64,000 nucleotides of DNA from CAWGGS01 sp046704745 (lineage in GTDB: Bacteria > Desulfobacterota > Desulfobulbia > Desulfobulbales > Desulfocapsaceae). The position numbers and the translations under genes are program-made. The stretch covers positions 1 to 64,000 of the forward strand of contig JBJKRL010000053.1 in assembly GCA_046704745.1 (NCBI GenBank). Direction: 5' to 3'. The notes beneath the pieces are model-generated. The model saw nothing but the letters and a program-made list of their open reading frames with translations, searched no databases and was not told the origin of the DNA. Positions 42,234 to 51,514 of this stretch are shown one piece after another. Positions within the stretch are counted from its first letter, which is position 1; the number at the start of each line of letters is the position of its first letter.

Positions 42234-44903
42234 ATGCAGGTAATAACCACACACCTTAACGCCGATTTTGACGGCATGGCCTCAATGATTGCCGTCCGGA
42301 AACTTTATCCGCAAGCAGTCATGGCGTTTCCCGGTTCCCAGGAAAAAGGGCTGCGCGACTTCATCTCCCAGGTCCTCCTCTATCGATACGATTTTCAAAA
42401 GATTAAAAATATCGATTTTAAAAAGGTGGATCACCTGATAGTGGTCGACACTCGTTCCTCCGCCCGTATTGGTCCGTTTGCCGCCTGCCTGAAAAACCCG
42501 AAAATCAAACTGGAGATTTACGATCACCACCCCAGCAACACCGGCGATATGCAGGGAACTGTTGAAATCATCGAGGATGTCGGCTCCACCGTTACGGTTC
42601 TTGTTCGGATACTAAAGGAACAAAAAATCGAGATTACACCGGATGAGGCTACAATTTTTTGCCTGGGAATCTACGAAGACACCGGTTCCCTGACCCACCT
42701 GACCACCACCCCGACCGACCTGCAGGCCGCTGCCTGGCTTCTGGAAAAAGGGGCGAAGCTCGATATCGTCTCTCAATTCATCACCTACGAGCTGACAACC
42801 ACCCAGGTTGAATTGCTCCACGATCTGATGAAAAGCGCCAGCACCTACACCATTCAGGGAATTGCCGTCATCGTGGTCAGCCTGTCTCTTCCCAACTATG
42901 TGGATGATGTCTCAATCATCATCCGCCGTTTTATGAATATGGAAAACCTCGACACGCTCTTCGCCCTGGTTTCCATGGCGGGCAGGATCTACTTGATCGC
43001 CCGCAGCCGCATCCCGGAGGTAAATGTCGGCATCATAGCCCGAGACCTGGGTGGAGGCGGTCATTCCACGGCAGCATCGGCTACCATACAGAACATGACG
43101 ATAATCGAGGCCCAGGAAAAACTCATCCATGCCCTGCACAGGCATATCTGCCCGCAGCCCATCGCTAAAGAGATGATGTCCCAGCCTCCCATATCGATCA
43201 CCGTAGATACCACCATTAATGAGGCGAATGACATTCTGACCCGTTATAATATCGCTTCGGTTCCGGTGCAGCCACTTCCCAGTGCAGAAATCCACACCGG
43301 CAAGACACCTCTGGTCAGCGGTATTATCACCCGGATGGTGATCGAGAAAGCAATCCACCACAATCTAGGCCATCTGCCGGTCAGCGAATATATGACCTCC
43401 GATATAGAGGTTCTCTCCCTCAATGCCACCCTTGCTGATATCCAGGAACTGATCATCGAGCATCGGCAGCGTTTGATCCCGATTGTTCATGAACGGCAAC
43501 TCAAGGGGGTCATCACCCGCACCGATCTGTTAAACCGTCTGGTCAACGATCCTGCCCATCTGCCGAAAAACATGCTCCACGAATCCGAACATCCTTCGCT
43601 GGCACGCACCCGAAATATAAATTCACTGATGGCCGAGTGTCTCGATAAAAGGATCATCTCTTTATTGAAAACCATAGGGGAAGTTGCGGACTCTCTGGGC
43701 TTCAATGCCTTTGCCGTGGGAGGGTTCGTTCGGGATCTATTGTTGAAAAAGAATAACTTCGATCTCGATATCGTCATTGAGGGAGACGGCATCATCTTTG
43801 CTAAAAAATTGGCCGCGAAATTGGGTGGCAGGGTCCGAACCCACGAACGATTCGCAACGGCCATGGTCGTTCTTGCTGATGAGTTCAAGATCGATATTGC
43901 CACGGCAAGACTGGAGTACTATGAATATCCGGCAGCTCTTCCCACCGTCGAACTCTCATCCATCAAGCTCGACCTCTACCGCCGTGATTTTACCATCAAT
44001 GCCATGGCCATCCAGCTTAATCCCGATATGTACGGGATGCTCAATGACTTCTTCAACTGCCAGAATGACCTGAAGCATCGGGCCATAAAGGTCCTCCACA
44101 ATCTCAGCTTCGTCGAGGATCCAACCCGGATCTTCAGGGCCATCCGTCTGGAAAAACGGATGGATTTCCAGATTGTCGAGCACACGAAACGACTTATCAG
44201 AAACGCAGTCAAGATGGATCTTTTCGGTAAGGACAACGATCCACGTTTTCTTGCCGAATTGCAGATCATTCTTTCAGAGGAGAATCCTTTGCCCGCCATC
44301 CAGCGCCTGGCCGAATTCGATCTGTTTCGTTTTCTCTGGCCGGACCTGAAGCCGCACCTCAAGATCGATAGACGTTTCATGCACATTCTGACTCAGGCCT
44401 ATCGGGCGCTTTCCTGGTATCGTCTGCTCTATCTGGGTGACCACTGCTCGGCCTGGATCGTCTATCTGTTGGCCATCATGGCAAGATCGACTACCAGAGA
44501 GCTTAACGCCTTTTGCAGGCGCTTCCAGATGCCGCAAAAGACGAGAGAAATGCTGATTGGTCAAAAAGAGAATGCAGATAAAATAGCAAATCTGATGTCC
44601 AGGCGCAGGGTTCTACAGGAAAGCGAGGTTTTCAGACTACTGACCAACCTTGAAATCGAGGGGCTTCTCTACCTGATGGCCATCGCCAGGAAAAATGATG
44701 TCAAAAAAGCCGTGTCCCACTATGTCACAACGCTTCGCCAGGTTCGCACCCATCTCACCGGACAGAAATTAAAAGAAATGGGCTACCAACCCGGTCCCCT
44801 CTTTACCACTATGCTTAACGACCTTCTCGACGCCCGTCTGGATGGAATCGTGCACTCGCAAGAAGAAGAAGAGGCCTATATTCGTCGCAACTATCCACTT
44901 TGA
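42234..44903 (+). CDS. DHH phosphoesterase / CBS / tRNA nucleotidyltransferase fusion
   Basis: An 889-aa three-part protein. Residues 1-310 form a DHH-DHHA1 phosphoesterase (TTHLNADFDGMASM, VVDTRSS, IYDHHPSN, then GGGGHSTAAS). A CBS pair follows, about 315-430 (MTSDIEVLSLNATLADIQEL). The C-terminal half is a class II poly(A) polymerase/CCA-adding head, FAVGGFVRDLLL with FDLDIVIEGDG, then RRDFTINAMAIQ. This fusion is known in deltaproteobacteria, where it adds to tRNA 3' ends. The DHH part is proposed to act on RNA or nucleotides. The start is ATG 42234. Confidence 0.93.
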   Translation: MQVITTHLNADFDGMASMIAVRKLYPQAVMAFPGSQEKGLRDFISQVLLYRYDFQKIKNIDFKKVDHLIVVDTRSSARIGPFAACLKNPKIKLEIYDHHPSNTGDMQGTVEIIEDVGSTVTVLVRILKEQKIEITPDEATIFCLGIYEDTGSLTHLTTTPTDLQAAAWLLEKGAKLDIVSQFITYELTTTQVELLHDLMKSASTYTIQGIAVIVVSLSLPNYVDDVSIIIRRFMNMENLDTLFALVSMAGRIYLIARSRIPEVNVGIIARDLGGGGHSTAASATIQNMTIIEAQEKLIHALHRHICPQPIAKEMMSQPPISITVDTTINEANDILTRYNIASVPVQPLPSAEIHTGKTPLVSGIITRMVIEKAIHHNLGHLPVSEYMTSDIEVLSLNATLADIQELIIEHRQRLIPIVHERQLKGVITRTDLLNRLVNDPAHLPKNMLHESEHPSLARTRNINSLMAECLDKRIISLLKTIGEVADSLGFNAFAVGGFVRDLLLKKNNFDLDIVIEGDGIIFAKKLAAKLGGRVRTHERFATAMVVLADEFKIDIATARLEYYEYPAALPTVELSSIKLDLYRRDFTINAMAIQLNPDMYGMLNDFFNCQNDLKHRAIKVLHNLSFVEDPTRIFRAIRLEKRMDFQIVEHTKRLIRNAVKMDLFGKDNDPRFLAELQIILSEENPLPAIQRLAEFDLFRFLWPDLKPHLKIDRRFMHILTQAYRALSWYRLLYLGDHCSAWIVYLLAIMARSTTRELNAFCRRFQMPQKTREMLIGQKENADKIANLMSRRRVLQESEVFRLLTNLEIEGLLYLMAIARKNDVKKAVSHYVTTLRQVRTHLTGQKLKEMGYQPGPLFTTMLNDLLDARLDGIVHSQEEEEAYIRRNYPL

Positions 44904-44998
44904 TTCCTTGCTTTCACCCCACCCGATGCTTAAGATAAAGCCACCAAACCGGTCCTGAATTTAATTTTCATTGATTACCACTAGCCCGGATTTCTCAT

Positions 44999-45094
44999 GA
45001 ACACTGTGTCAATTTGTTTGTACTTCAGAAAAGACATGACATTCCACATAATCTAGTGTGTTGTCAAATATACACAGTGTTCACCAATGGTCAG
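44999..45094 (+). repeat. Palindromic repeat family C, copy C1
   Basis: The ends GAACACTGTG and CACAGTGTTC are inverted, and it aligns over 96 bp with 61431-61526 (GTCAATTTGT, ACTTCAG, GTGTTGTCAAA and TTCACCAATGGTCAGT shared). Flanking CTAGCCCGGA and TCCGGACTAG extend the symmetry. Confidence 0.7.
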
Positions 45095-45107
45095 TCCGGA
45101 CTAGCCT

Positions 45108-45263
45108 CTGCTTTGTCCGTAAAAAGGGGTCGTGGCCACCCTTTCCACGGGTGTCTGTGCTCTGGATGGGCACAGTCAAGCCTCCATGGACAGGTTTATG
45201 ACGTCCCGTGAAAGGGGTGACTACGATTCCATTGTTTTTACCTGAAATTTGATGGTAATCAGA
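45108..45263 (+). repeat. 156-bp structured repeat family B, copy B2
   Basis: It aligns without gaps to 38092-38247. The first hairpin has arms CTGTGCTC and GGGCACAG; the C-to-T change leaves a G-U pair. The outer stem CCTTTC-ACGGG with CCCGT-GAAAGG is nearly perfect, with one bulged base. It ends 21 bp before the protease ATG. Confidence 0.75.
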
Positions 45264-45284
45264 TAATTTTTTACTGTGGGAAAC

Positions 45285-45914
45285 ATGCACCTTCTCGATT
45301 TACAACGATATATCCTTCTGGCACCTCCCATCCTCTTTGCCCTTACCATCCATGAATTCGCCCACGGCTATGTGGCTTTGAGACTGGGAGACCCGACCGC
45401 CAGGGACCAAGGCCGCTTGACACTGAATCCGTTAAAACACCTGGACCCCATAGGGACTATTGCCTTTTTCCTTATTAATTTCGGCTGGGCAAGACCGGTG
45501 CCGGTCAATTCCCTTTATTTCAAAAATCCGCGCAAGGGTATGCTCTGGGTCGCCGTGGCCGGCCCGGTCACCAACCTGGTGGTTGCCGTTGTCAGCGCTT
45601 TATTGACCAAAGTGGTTATAATCCTGGCCTCCATTTTTCCCGACTCGATGGTCTATGCCATTCTTTACCCGATCCAGCAGATGCTGTTTGCCAGTGTGTG
45701 GATAAACCTGGTTCTCTGTGTGTTCAACTTCATCCCCATCCCACCGCTGGACGGCAGCCGGGTTCTGGCCGGGATGCTCCCTCCCCACCTCGCCCGTTCG
45801 TATGAATCCATAGAACGGTACGGATTCCTTATTCTGATTCTGCTTATGTTCACACCTGTAATCCCGGCGCTGATTATGCCGATCATAAACTTTGCCCAGA
45901 ACCTGCTTCTTTAG
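45285..45914 (+). CDS. Site-2 protease (M50) family membrane metalloprotease
   Basis: A 209-aa integral membrane protein. The zinc site is HEFAHGYVALRLGD in helix 1-2, and the third ligand region is NFIPIPPLDGSRVLAGMLPP. M50B members of this short type may cut membrane-bound regulators inside the bilayer. The target is unknown. I use ATG 45285 rather than GTG 45276. Repeat B2 forms its leader. The chemoreceptor gene converges from the other side. Confidence 0.88.
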   Translation: MHLLDLQRYILLAPPILFALTIHEFAHGYVALRLGDPTARDQGRLTLNPLKHLDPIGTIAFFLINFGWARPVPVNSLYFKNPRKGMLWVAVAGPVTNLVVAVVSALLTKVVIILASIFPDSMVYAILYPIQQMLFASVWINLVLCVFNFIPIPPLDGSRVLAGMLPPHLARSYESIERYGFLILILLMFTPVIPALIMPIINFAQNLLL

Positions 45915-45929
45915 CCTGAAAATTATTGA

Positions 45930-48056
45930 TTATCTAACCCCTTTTTTACGCATGAACGGGGCGTATTGCATATCGGTTCCCTTGATATGGTTGACCAGCC
46001 AGTCTTTTAAAAAATCCATAAGATCCATTGAGACGGTTGCATCGCCGGACTTGAACTTTTTCTGGAAATCGCCAACCCGAGCCACAAGTTTTTTATGGAT
46101 TGCCGCATGTTGCTCCCGGTCCGGATAACCATATTGCTGAAAGAACTGTTCTTCGGTGCTGAAATGCATGACCGTGTAATCCACCAAACGGTCAAGAATC
46201 CGCTCCATGGCCTGAGCGCTTTCACGTATTTTCATTGACTTGTGCAGGTCATTCATCAGTTGCACCAGTTGTTTGTGCTGCTCGTCAATGGTCGGAATAT
46301 CCACCATTAGACTCTTTCCCCAACGAATGAGGTCTGGAACACTCGCTGACGAGGGAGCAGTAGCCTCCTCAGTCAAGGCCCTTTCGCTTACCTTAAACTG
46401 TACCATCATCTCCTTCAAAGTATTGGCGATGTGGGCGAGATCGCCGGCGCTTTTCTCCACATTGCGGCTGCTTTGTGCGAGTGCTCCGGCCGTTTGGCTG
46501 ACATTGGTAATATCCCTGGCAACCTCACCGGCAACCAAGGAACACTGGGCCACATTCTCATTGACCTCCCCGATTCCCTGGGCCGCCTGCATGACGTTTT
46601 CCGAGATTTCCGTCGTTATCTTACTCTGTTCTTCAACCGCCTGGGCAATTTCGTCAACAATCACATCAACTTTCCGTATGACATCGGTTATCTGCCGAAT
46701 CTCCGTCACCGTCTGCTCCGTTGAGATCTGGATGGATTCGATTTTTTGGCGTATTTCATCGGTGGCCCCGGCTGTCTGTTTTGCCAGTTCCTTAATCTCG
46801 TTGGCTACCACGGCGAAGCCCTTCCCGGCTTCACCGGCCCGAGCCGCCTCTATGGTGGCGTTGAGTGCCAGGAGGTTGGTCTGCTCCGAGATTTCGGTAA
46901 TGGCAAAGGTCACCTTATTGATCTCTTCTGCAGCCCGACCCAATGCATTGACTTTTTCCGAAGAGCTGTCGGCAAGCAAAACAGCATTATTTGTTATATC
47001 CCGTGCGGCCCGGGTTTTTCCCGCCACCCCGTCGATAGTGGACGACACATCCTCGGAGGAACCGGCAACATTATGAACATTGGTTGAAGCCTCCTCGCTA
47101 GCCGCAGCCACAGAGTTCATATTGGCACTCATCTCTTCGGTGGAGGCTGAAACATTCACAGCACGATCGGCCACGTCCTGGACCCCCTCCGAGAGGTCTT
47201 GAGAGATAACAATCAATTCATTGGAGGCGGAGGAAAGTCCTATAACCTCATCGCTCATCCTGCCCACAGTGGTACTTAGATTCTTTGACATGGTATTCAG
47301 CGAGTTTGCCAAATTTCCCAGCTCATCTTGCTGCTTAACCACAAGTTTCCCGGAAAAATCACCTCCCGCCATCTGAGAAGCAAAGCTCACGGCCTTATTC
47401 AGAACGCCCACGATCTCCCTGCTGATCAACAGGCTTAAAAGTATAGCAGCAACAACGGAGATGCCAAAGAGAACAACGATTATATTCTGGTTCGTTGCCG
47501 CAGAAAAATGCACTGTCTCCTCAGTGGTATCCAGTTTTCTTTTGAGCCCTGTTTCAAGCTTTTCAAAATCACTTTTCATCCGGCTCAAGGCAGGCAGGGT
47601 TTGTTGGTAATAAAGGGTTCTTGCCTCTTCGTAGCCATTGTTTCCTGCACCTTTCTGCAAGAGGTTGGCGATCTTTTGTAACAACACCCCTGCATCATTT
47701 GAAGAAGCGTCCAGTTTTTTCAAAAGTCCGGCAAGATCCGGTTTGATTCCCACAAGCCCATCCTTTGCCCCTTGCCTGTTCTCTATGTCGGGGCCAAATG
47801 ATGTCGTCTTTATATCCAAACCGTTTTGAGATGGATGAGCGAAAGCATCGGCCACTGCGTTTGCCTGGTGCAGAATATGTAACTCCCTGTCCAAGATCCC
47901 GGTAAGATTTTTTGTTATATCGTCTTGGTATTCATACATAAATATCAGCGAGCGAAAACCATTCCAGCCGATGGCGGCTGTAATCCCCACCAGGATCAGG
48001 ACAAAACCGAAAGCAATAAATAACTTCTTACCGATACGCATATCCTTCCAGCCCAT
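45930..48056 (-). CDS. Methyl-accepting chemotaxis protein with hemerythrin domain
   Basis: A 708-aa receptor. Two transmembrane helices (about 10-30 and 195-215) flank a periplasmic four-helix bundle. HAMP and the methyl-accepting signalling region follow. The tip motif ISEQTNLLALNATIEAARAG is intact. From about residue 575 a bacteriohemerythrin domain carries diiron ligands in DEQHKQLV, HFSTEEQF, HAAIHKKL and WLVNHIKGTD. It should sense oxygen or a related molecule and steer an anaerobe away from it. TAAGGAGATACA precedes the start. Its partners CheA and CheW lie elsewhere. Confidence 0.95.
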   Translation of the reverse strand: MGWKDMRIGKKLFIAFGFVLILVGITAAIGWNGFRSLIFMYEYQDDITKNLTGILDRELHILHQANAVADAFAHPSQNGLDIKTTSFGPDIENRQGAKDGLVGIKPDLAGLLKKLDASSNDAGVLLQKIANLLQKGAGNNGYEEARTLYYQQTLPALSRMKSDFEKLETGLKRKLDTTEETVHFSAATNQNIIVVLFGISVVAAILLSLLISREIVGVLNKAVSFASQMAGGDFSGKLVVKQQDELGNLANSLNTMSKNLSTTVGRMSDEVIGLSSASNELIVISQDLSEGVQDVADRAVNVSASTEEMSANMNSVAAASEEASTNVHNVAGSSEDVSSTIDGVAGKTRAARDITNNAVLLADSSSEKVNALGRAAEEINKVTFAITEISEQTNLLALNATIEAARAGEAGKGFAVVANEIKELAKQTAGATDEIRQKIESIQISTEQTVTEIRQITDVIRKVDVIVDEIAQAVEEQSKITTEISENVMQAAQGIGEVNENVAQCSLVAGEVARDITNVSQTAGALAQSSRNVEKSAGDLAHIANTLKEMMVQFKVSERALTEEATAPSSASVPDLIRWGKSLMVDIPTIDEQHKQLVQLMNDLHKSMKIRESAQAMERILDRLVDYTVMHFSTEEQFFQQYGYPDREQHAAIHKKLVARVGDFQKKFKSGDATVSMDLMDFLKDWLVNHIKGTDMQYAPFMRKKGVR

Positions 48057-48493
48057 TGTATCTCCTTAGAATGATTATCTTATAAAACCTGAAAAGGTTA
48101 CATGAAAAACAAAAAGCTTTCTCCTCTGCCTGCCAAAGTAAGAAAAGACGTTTCTTGCTTTTCTTTTGGACGATGCATAGACTCATGTTATCAAAATTTT
48201 TTAATAAACAACAACTACGCCATGCTTTTTTTCTGATATTTTGGTGGGTACTACTGAGATAAGGAATTGCCCCCATTCAATGAATCGATATAAAGGGTAA
48301 GACGAACATCCTGTTTAACACTGGCATTTCAACTCCATCTGTTGACATTCCCTGCCTTGCGCGTATATGGTTTATATATAAGGGGTCTTTTAACACAAAA
48401 AGCACTTGTTTTTTCCGATCTGCAAGACATCTGATCATTCACCAGGGCGCCTGCGAAGATTCTTGCCGCTGCCCAAAAGCAAGAGGGAAGAAT
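48057..48493. other. Divergent intergenic region
   Basis: This 437-bp spacer lies between the chemoreceptor gene (minus) and the small orphan gene (plus). It contains a stem with arms at 48133-48147 and 48158-48169, an AT-rich patch at 48365-48385, and no gene I can support. Confidence 0.4.
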
Positions 48494-49012
48494 ATGCCTA
48501 TCGATTCAAGGTTAGTAGGTTTTTGGAACCATGCCAGTGTTACGGACGGAACCTGCTTTGAAATTACTCCGGCAGGGAAATATTTCGTACACGAAAATCC
48601 CTGCCCATACGAGATAAGCCGGGACGGGACCAAGCTGATCATGCATGGAGCGGATGAAAACGTCGTCTACCATCGAGTCGGCCAACCGACCACCACCCTT
48701 CCCGGAGCCTGGTCCCATGTCTATTCCGAGTATGGAGAGACCGAGACGTTTATCTTTAATGAGGACGGGAGCTACATCAACTCGTGGGACGGGACAGACT
48801 ATTCAATAGGTTTTTTCATTGATTCCCAACATGAACTTCGAATCATAGAATACAGGGGTACGGTATCGACTGCCGGAAACTGCTATCGCTACCAGGCGGC
48901 TCCCAACGACATTTATGAATATCGTTTTGAGTTTGCCGATCAAAATTCCTTCAATCTCTACGATATTGATAGCAACCAGCTGGAATCTACCTACATGAGA
49001 AAGACCACCTGA
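48494..49012 (+). CDS. Orphan soluble protein, 172 aa
   Basis: I do not recognise this protein. It has no signal peptide or membrane segment, is rich in aromatic and Asp/Glu residues, and reads like repeated beta-hairpins (GFWNHASVTDGTCFEITPAG; GAWSHVYSEYGETETFIF; YSIGFFIDSQHELRIIEY). It could be a lipocalin-like barrel. AAGAGGGAAGAAT supports the ATG at 48494. It stands alone between divergent and convergent genes. Confidence 0.7.
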   Translation: MPIDSRLVGFWNHASVTDGTCFEITPAGKYFVHENPCPYEISRDGTKLIMHGADENVVYHRVGQPTTTLPGAWSHVYSEYGETETFIFNEDGSYINSWDGTDYSIGFFIDSQHELRIIEYRGTVSTAGNCYRYQAAPNDIYEYRFEFADQNSFNLYDIDSNQLESTYMRKTT

Positions 49013-49185
49013 TTTTCAAACACCGCAAACAGGACTTTTGCGCTCTTCCCCCCCACGGGTGGAACCGACATTGCATGGCTTGCTGTCATGCTGGATTGTC
49101 CTGTACCCATTCCCGGGAACCTACCAAAAATTCATCCGGACAAGGGTTGGCAAAAACATCCGGACAGTTTTGCCAAAAATCCGTA

Positions 49186-49824
49186 TCAGCAACTTTTACC
49201 GGATTTCCTCCCGGCAACAGCCACAAAGGCTCCCATGCCATACCCTCGGCTGACCTGATAGAAGGATTCATGTTCTGGAAGACCATGAAGCGTCTGATAA
49301 AACTCAAATGCATTAAAATCCCTGGACAAATAGGTCGTGATTTGCTGCACAGAGAAAAAATTCGCATACCTATAGAGATCATCCTCTACTTTCCGTGTTT
49401 CATAAAGTCGCCCCAAATCACTCTCTTTGTCAATAAAGGCAAGAATGATTCTGCCTCCAATCCGTAAGACGCGTGCCATTTCTTGAAGAAAGACGGGAAC
49501 ATCTTTCACGAAGCATAAAACAGTCACTAACAAGACGAAGTCAAACTGTCGATCGCAGAAAGGCAGATACTCGCCTGCCGCCCTGCAAACGGAAATATTT
49601 CTGGACCTGGCAATCTTCGCCATATCCCCGGCTGGTTCAACGCCAATACCGATTCCCAACCGAGAAGAAAACCTTCCCGTACCCACGCCTACCTCCAGAC
49701 CGGTACCATCTCTTGGCACAAGCTCTAGTAGGACTCCTGTTTCGGCATCATAGATCTTTCTATTTTTCTGAAACCAGTGGTCATATTTTTGGGCTTGTCG
49801 ATGAAATGCAGTTATCGCATCCAT
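49186..49824 (-). CDS. Class I SAM-dependent methyltransferase
   Basis: A 212-aa Rossmann-fold methyltransferase. Start 49824 is preferred because AGGAGAGCA precedes it and the family-typical FHRQAQKYDHWFQKN follows soon after. A longer in-frame start at 49947 lacks support. Motif I is LEVGVGTGRFSSRLG. Then GVEPAGDM and a DFVLLVTVLCFVKD region follow, as in UbiE-like enzymes. The substrate is unknown and the gene is alone. Confidence 0.85.
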   Translation of the reverse strand: MDAITAFHRQAQKYDHWFQKNRKIYDAETGVLLELVPRDGTGLEVGVGTGRFSSRLGIGIGVEPAGDMAKIARSRNISVCRAAGEYLPFCDRQFDFVLLVTVLCFVKDVPVFLQEMARVLRIGGRIILAFIDKESDLGRLYETRKVEDDLYRYANFFSVQQITTYLSRDFNAFEFYQTLHGLPEHESFYQVSRGYGMGAFVAVAGRKSGKSC

Positions 49825-50461
49825 TGCTCTCCTCATAAAAGAAAATCCCGGCTGGGAGTCTCTTGCGATCTTTTCGAGGCCTACATCTTCAGTTAAGCAG
49901 AAATTTACCAAGCTCTCAAATGAAAAAAAATAGAGAGGACACACCACGACATATGCGGTTTTCCCGGCAATATGCTCATGATATTCCCTTGAATCTTTTC
50001 AATTTGCAATTACAGTAGCAGTATACGTTTTAGGTGCTCCTTAAACGCATACTGCTACGAGATACACAAACAAAATATCGATAATATCTCGTAATACTAA
50101 TCAGCCCGGATTTCTCATCAGATCATAGAAAGAAAGGTTGCAGCCACAGTTCAATAGATAATGTAGATCCCAAAAGCGGAATAATTCCCAGTGAGACGGG
50201 TGGTTTAATTTTTCTGATTTTACTTGCTCAAAGTTGATATCTAGGTATTATTCCAGCCGGATAGAAGATATAGGTCATATTTAAAGATGTGTTTCTTGCT
50301 TTTATTTTATAAGACCATACAGAAAAGACTTTGTATTAAATTTTTATATGAAAGTTCCGCACGAGTTTGGCTTTTGTGGAACTTTCATGATTAGTTGCAC
50401 TCTCAAAAAAGCATAAATGGTTGGTCAGTCTGATTCCGCCATGCTGGTATAAGGAGAAGGG
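49825..50461. other. Intergenic region upstream of selD with foldbacks
   Basis: This 637-bp region is free of credible genes. It has a near-perfect inverted repeat at 50015-50058 (arms GTAGCAGTAT and ATACTGCTAC, continued inside) and an 11-bp one at 50348-50388 (ATGAAAGTTCC and GGAACTTTCAT). A CAGCCCGGATTTCTCATCAG segment at 50102-50121 is a family A boundary. Confidence 0.5.
50015..50058. repeat. Inverted repeat upstream of selD
   Basis: Outer arms GTAGCAGTAT/ATACTGCTAC, then CGTTT/AAACG and AGG/CCT inside give a nearly continuous 20-bp stem with a 4-nt loop. It is longer than a typical terminator, and no T-run follows on either strand. Confidence 0.6.
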
Positions 50462-51514
50462 ATGTGGCTTTTTAAGAAAAAAACACTTACGGGACTGGCC
50501 AGAACCTGCGGTTGAGCGGCCAAGATCGGTCCGGCGGATCTGTCGGACGCATTAAACGGTCTACACCTGCATCGTGATAACAATCTTCTGGTTGGCATCG
50601 AAACCTCCGATGACGCCGCCGTTTACAGGCTTACCGACGAGATTGCCATGGTGAACACCGTCGACTTTATCACCCCGCCGGTGGACGACCCCTATTGGTT
50701 CGGTCAGATCGCGGCAGCAAACTCGATTTCGGACATTTATTCCATGGGGGGGAGGCCTCTCACCGCCCTGAACGTTGTGATGTTCCCGTCGAACACACTC
50801 GACAAAGGCATCTTAAAAGATATTCTGCGCGGCGGCAACGACAAGGTGACAGAGGCCGGAGCCTGCCTGGTGGGCGGTCATTCTGTAGACGACAACGAGC
50901 CGAAATACGGATTATGTGTCAACGGCATCGTTCATCCCAACAGAATCATTACCAACGCTGGCGCCGAGCCGGGCGACGCTCTGATCCTGACCAAGCCCAT
51001 CGGCTCAGGTGTTCTTTTCAATGCGGTCCGCTCGGGAAAATATAGTTTCAAAGAACTGGAACGCCAAACCCTGCCGTCCATTGCCGCTCTCAACGGCGGC
51101 GCCATGGAAAAGGCTCTTTGCCATGAACTGCATGCGGCAACCGATATCACCGGCTTCGGCATCCTCGGGCATGCGCTGGAGATGGCTGTGGGGAGTGGGG
51201 TTCAGATAATCCTTGATTATAAGGCTTTTTCCTTCTATCCCGGCGCCCATGATATGTACAAGAAAGGGGTGACAACAGGGAGCAACAGGGCCAACCGGGC
51301 CTTGGCCCAACGGCATCCATTGACCATAGCCAGGGATTTGACCAAGGCGCAAGAAGATCTGCTCTTCGACCCGCAGACCTCCGGCGGCCTGATCCTTTCT
51401 TTGCCGGAGGCGCAGGCCGCAGAGCTTCTTGGACAATTGCATGAGGCGAGGATAGACCATGCCGCAATCGTTGGCCGGGTTGGCGAAGGTACTGCCGGAA
51501 TAATTGTGGAGTGA
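50462..51514 (+). CDS. Selenide, water dikinase SelD with selenocysteine
   Basis: The gene encodes a 350-aa enzyme that makes selenophosphate from selenide and ATP. The ATG at 50462 follows AAGGAGAAGGG. In-frame TGA 50513-50515 is residue 18, in the context R-T-C-G-(Sec)-A-A-K-I, where E. coli SelD has its catalytic Cys. Reading past it gives unbroken SelD (GIETSDDAAVYRL, then FITPPVDDPYWFGQIAAANS, GHSVDDNEPKYGLCV, ATDITGFGILGH and DPQTSGG). Ignoring the TGA would truncate the gene to ATG 50648 and lose the catalytic loop. The Sec form is known in other deltaproteobacteria. Confidence 0.93.
50516..50550 (+). promoter_or_regulatory. SECIS-like hairpin for Sec insertion in selD
   Basis: Immediately after the TGA, GCG-CC and AGATC (50523-50527) pair with GATCT (50537-50541), GG and CGC. 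The 9-nt loop begins with GGTC, as in the SelB-binding loop of E. coli fdhF. The stem sits at the distance expected for a bacterial SECIS, inside the coding region. Confidence 0.7.

Larger units (their letters stand above)
44904..45284. other. Intergenic mosaic of repeats C1 and B2
   Basis: This 381-bp region between the tRNA nucleotidyltransferase fusion and the M50 protease gene is almost filled by repeat C1 (44999-45094) and repeat B2 (45108-45263). No gene is seen. Confidence 0.6.

Noticed and set aside
50648..51514. SelD starting at 50648 without the TGA
   Set aside because: This would remove the catalytic loop and the Lys. The reading through TGA 50513 restores a complete family member, so the short version is an artefact.
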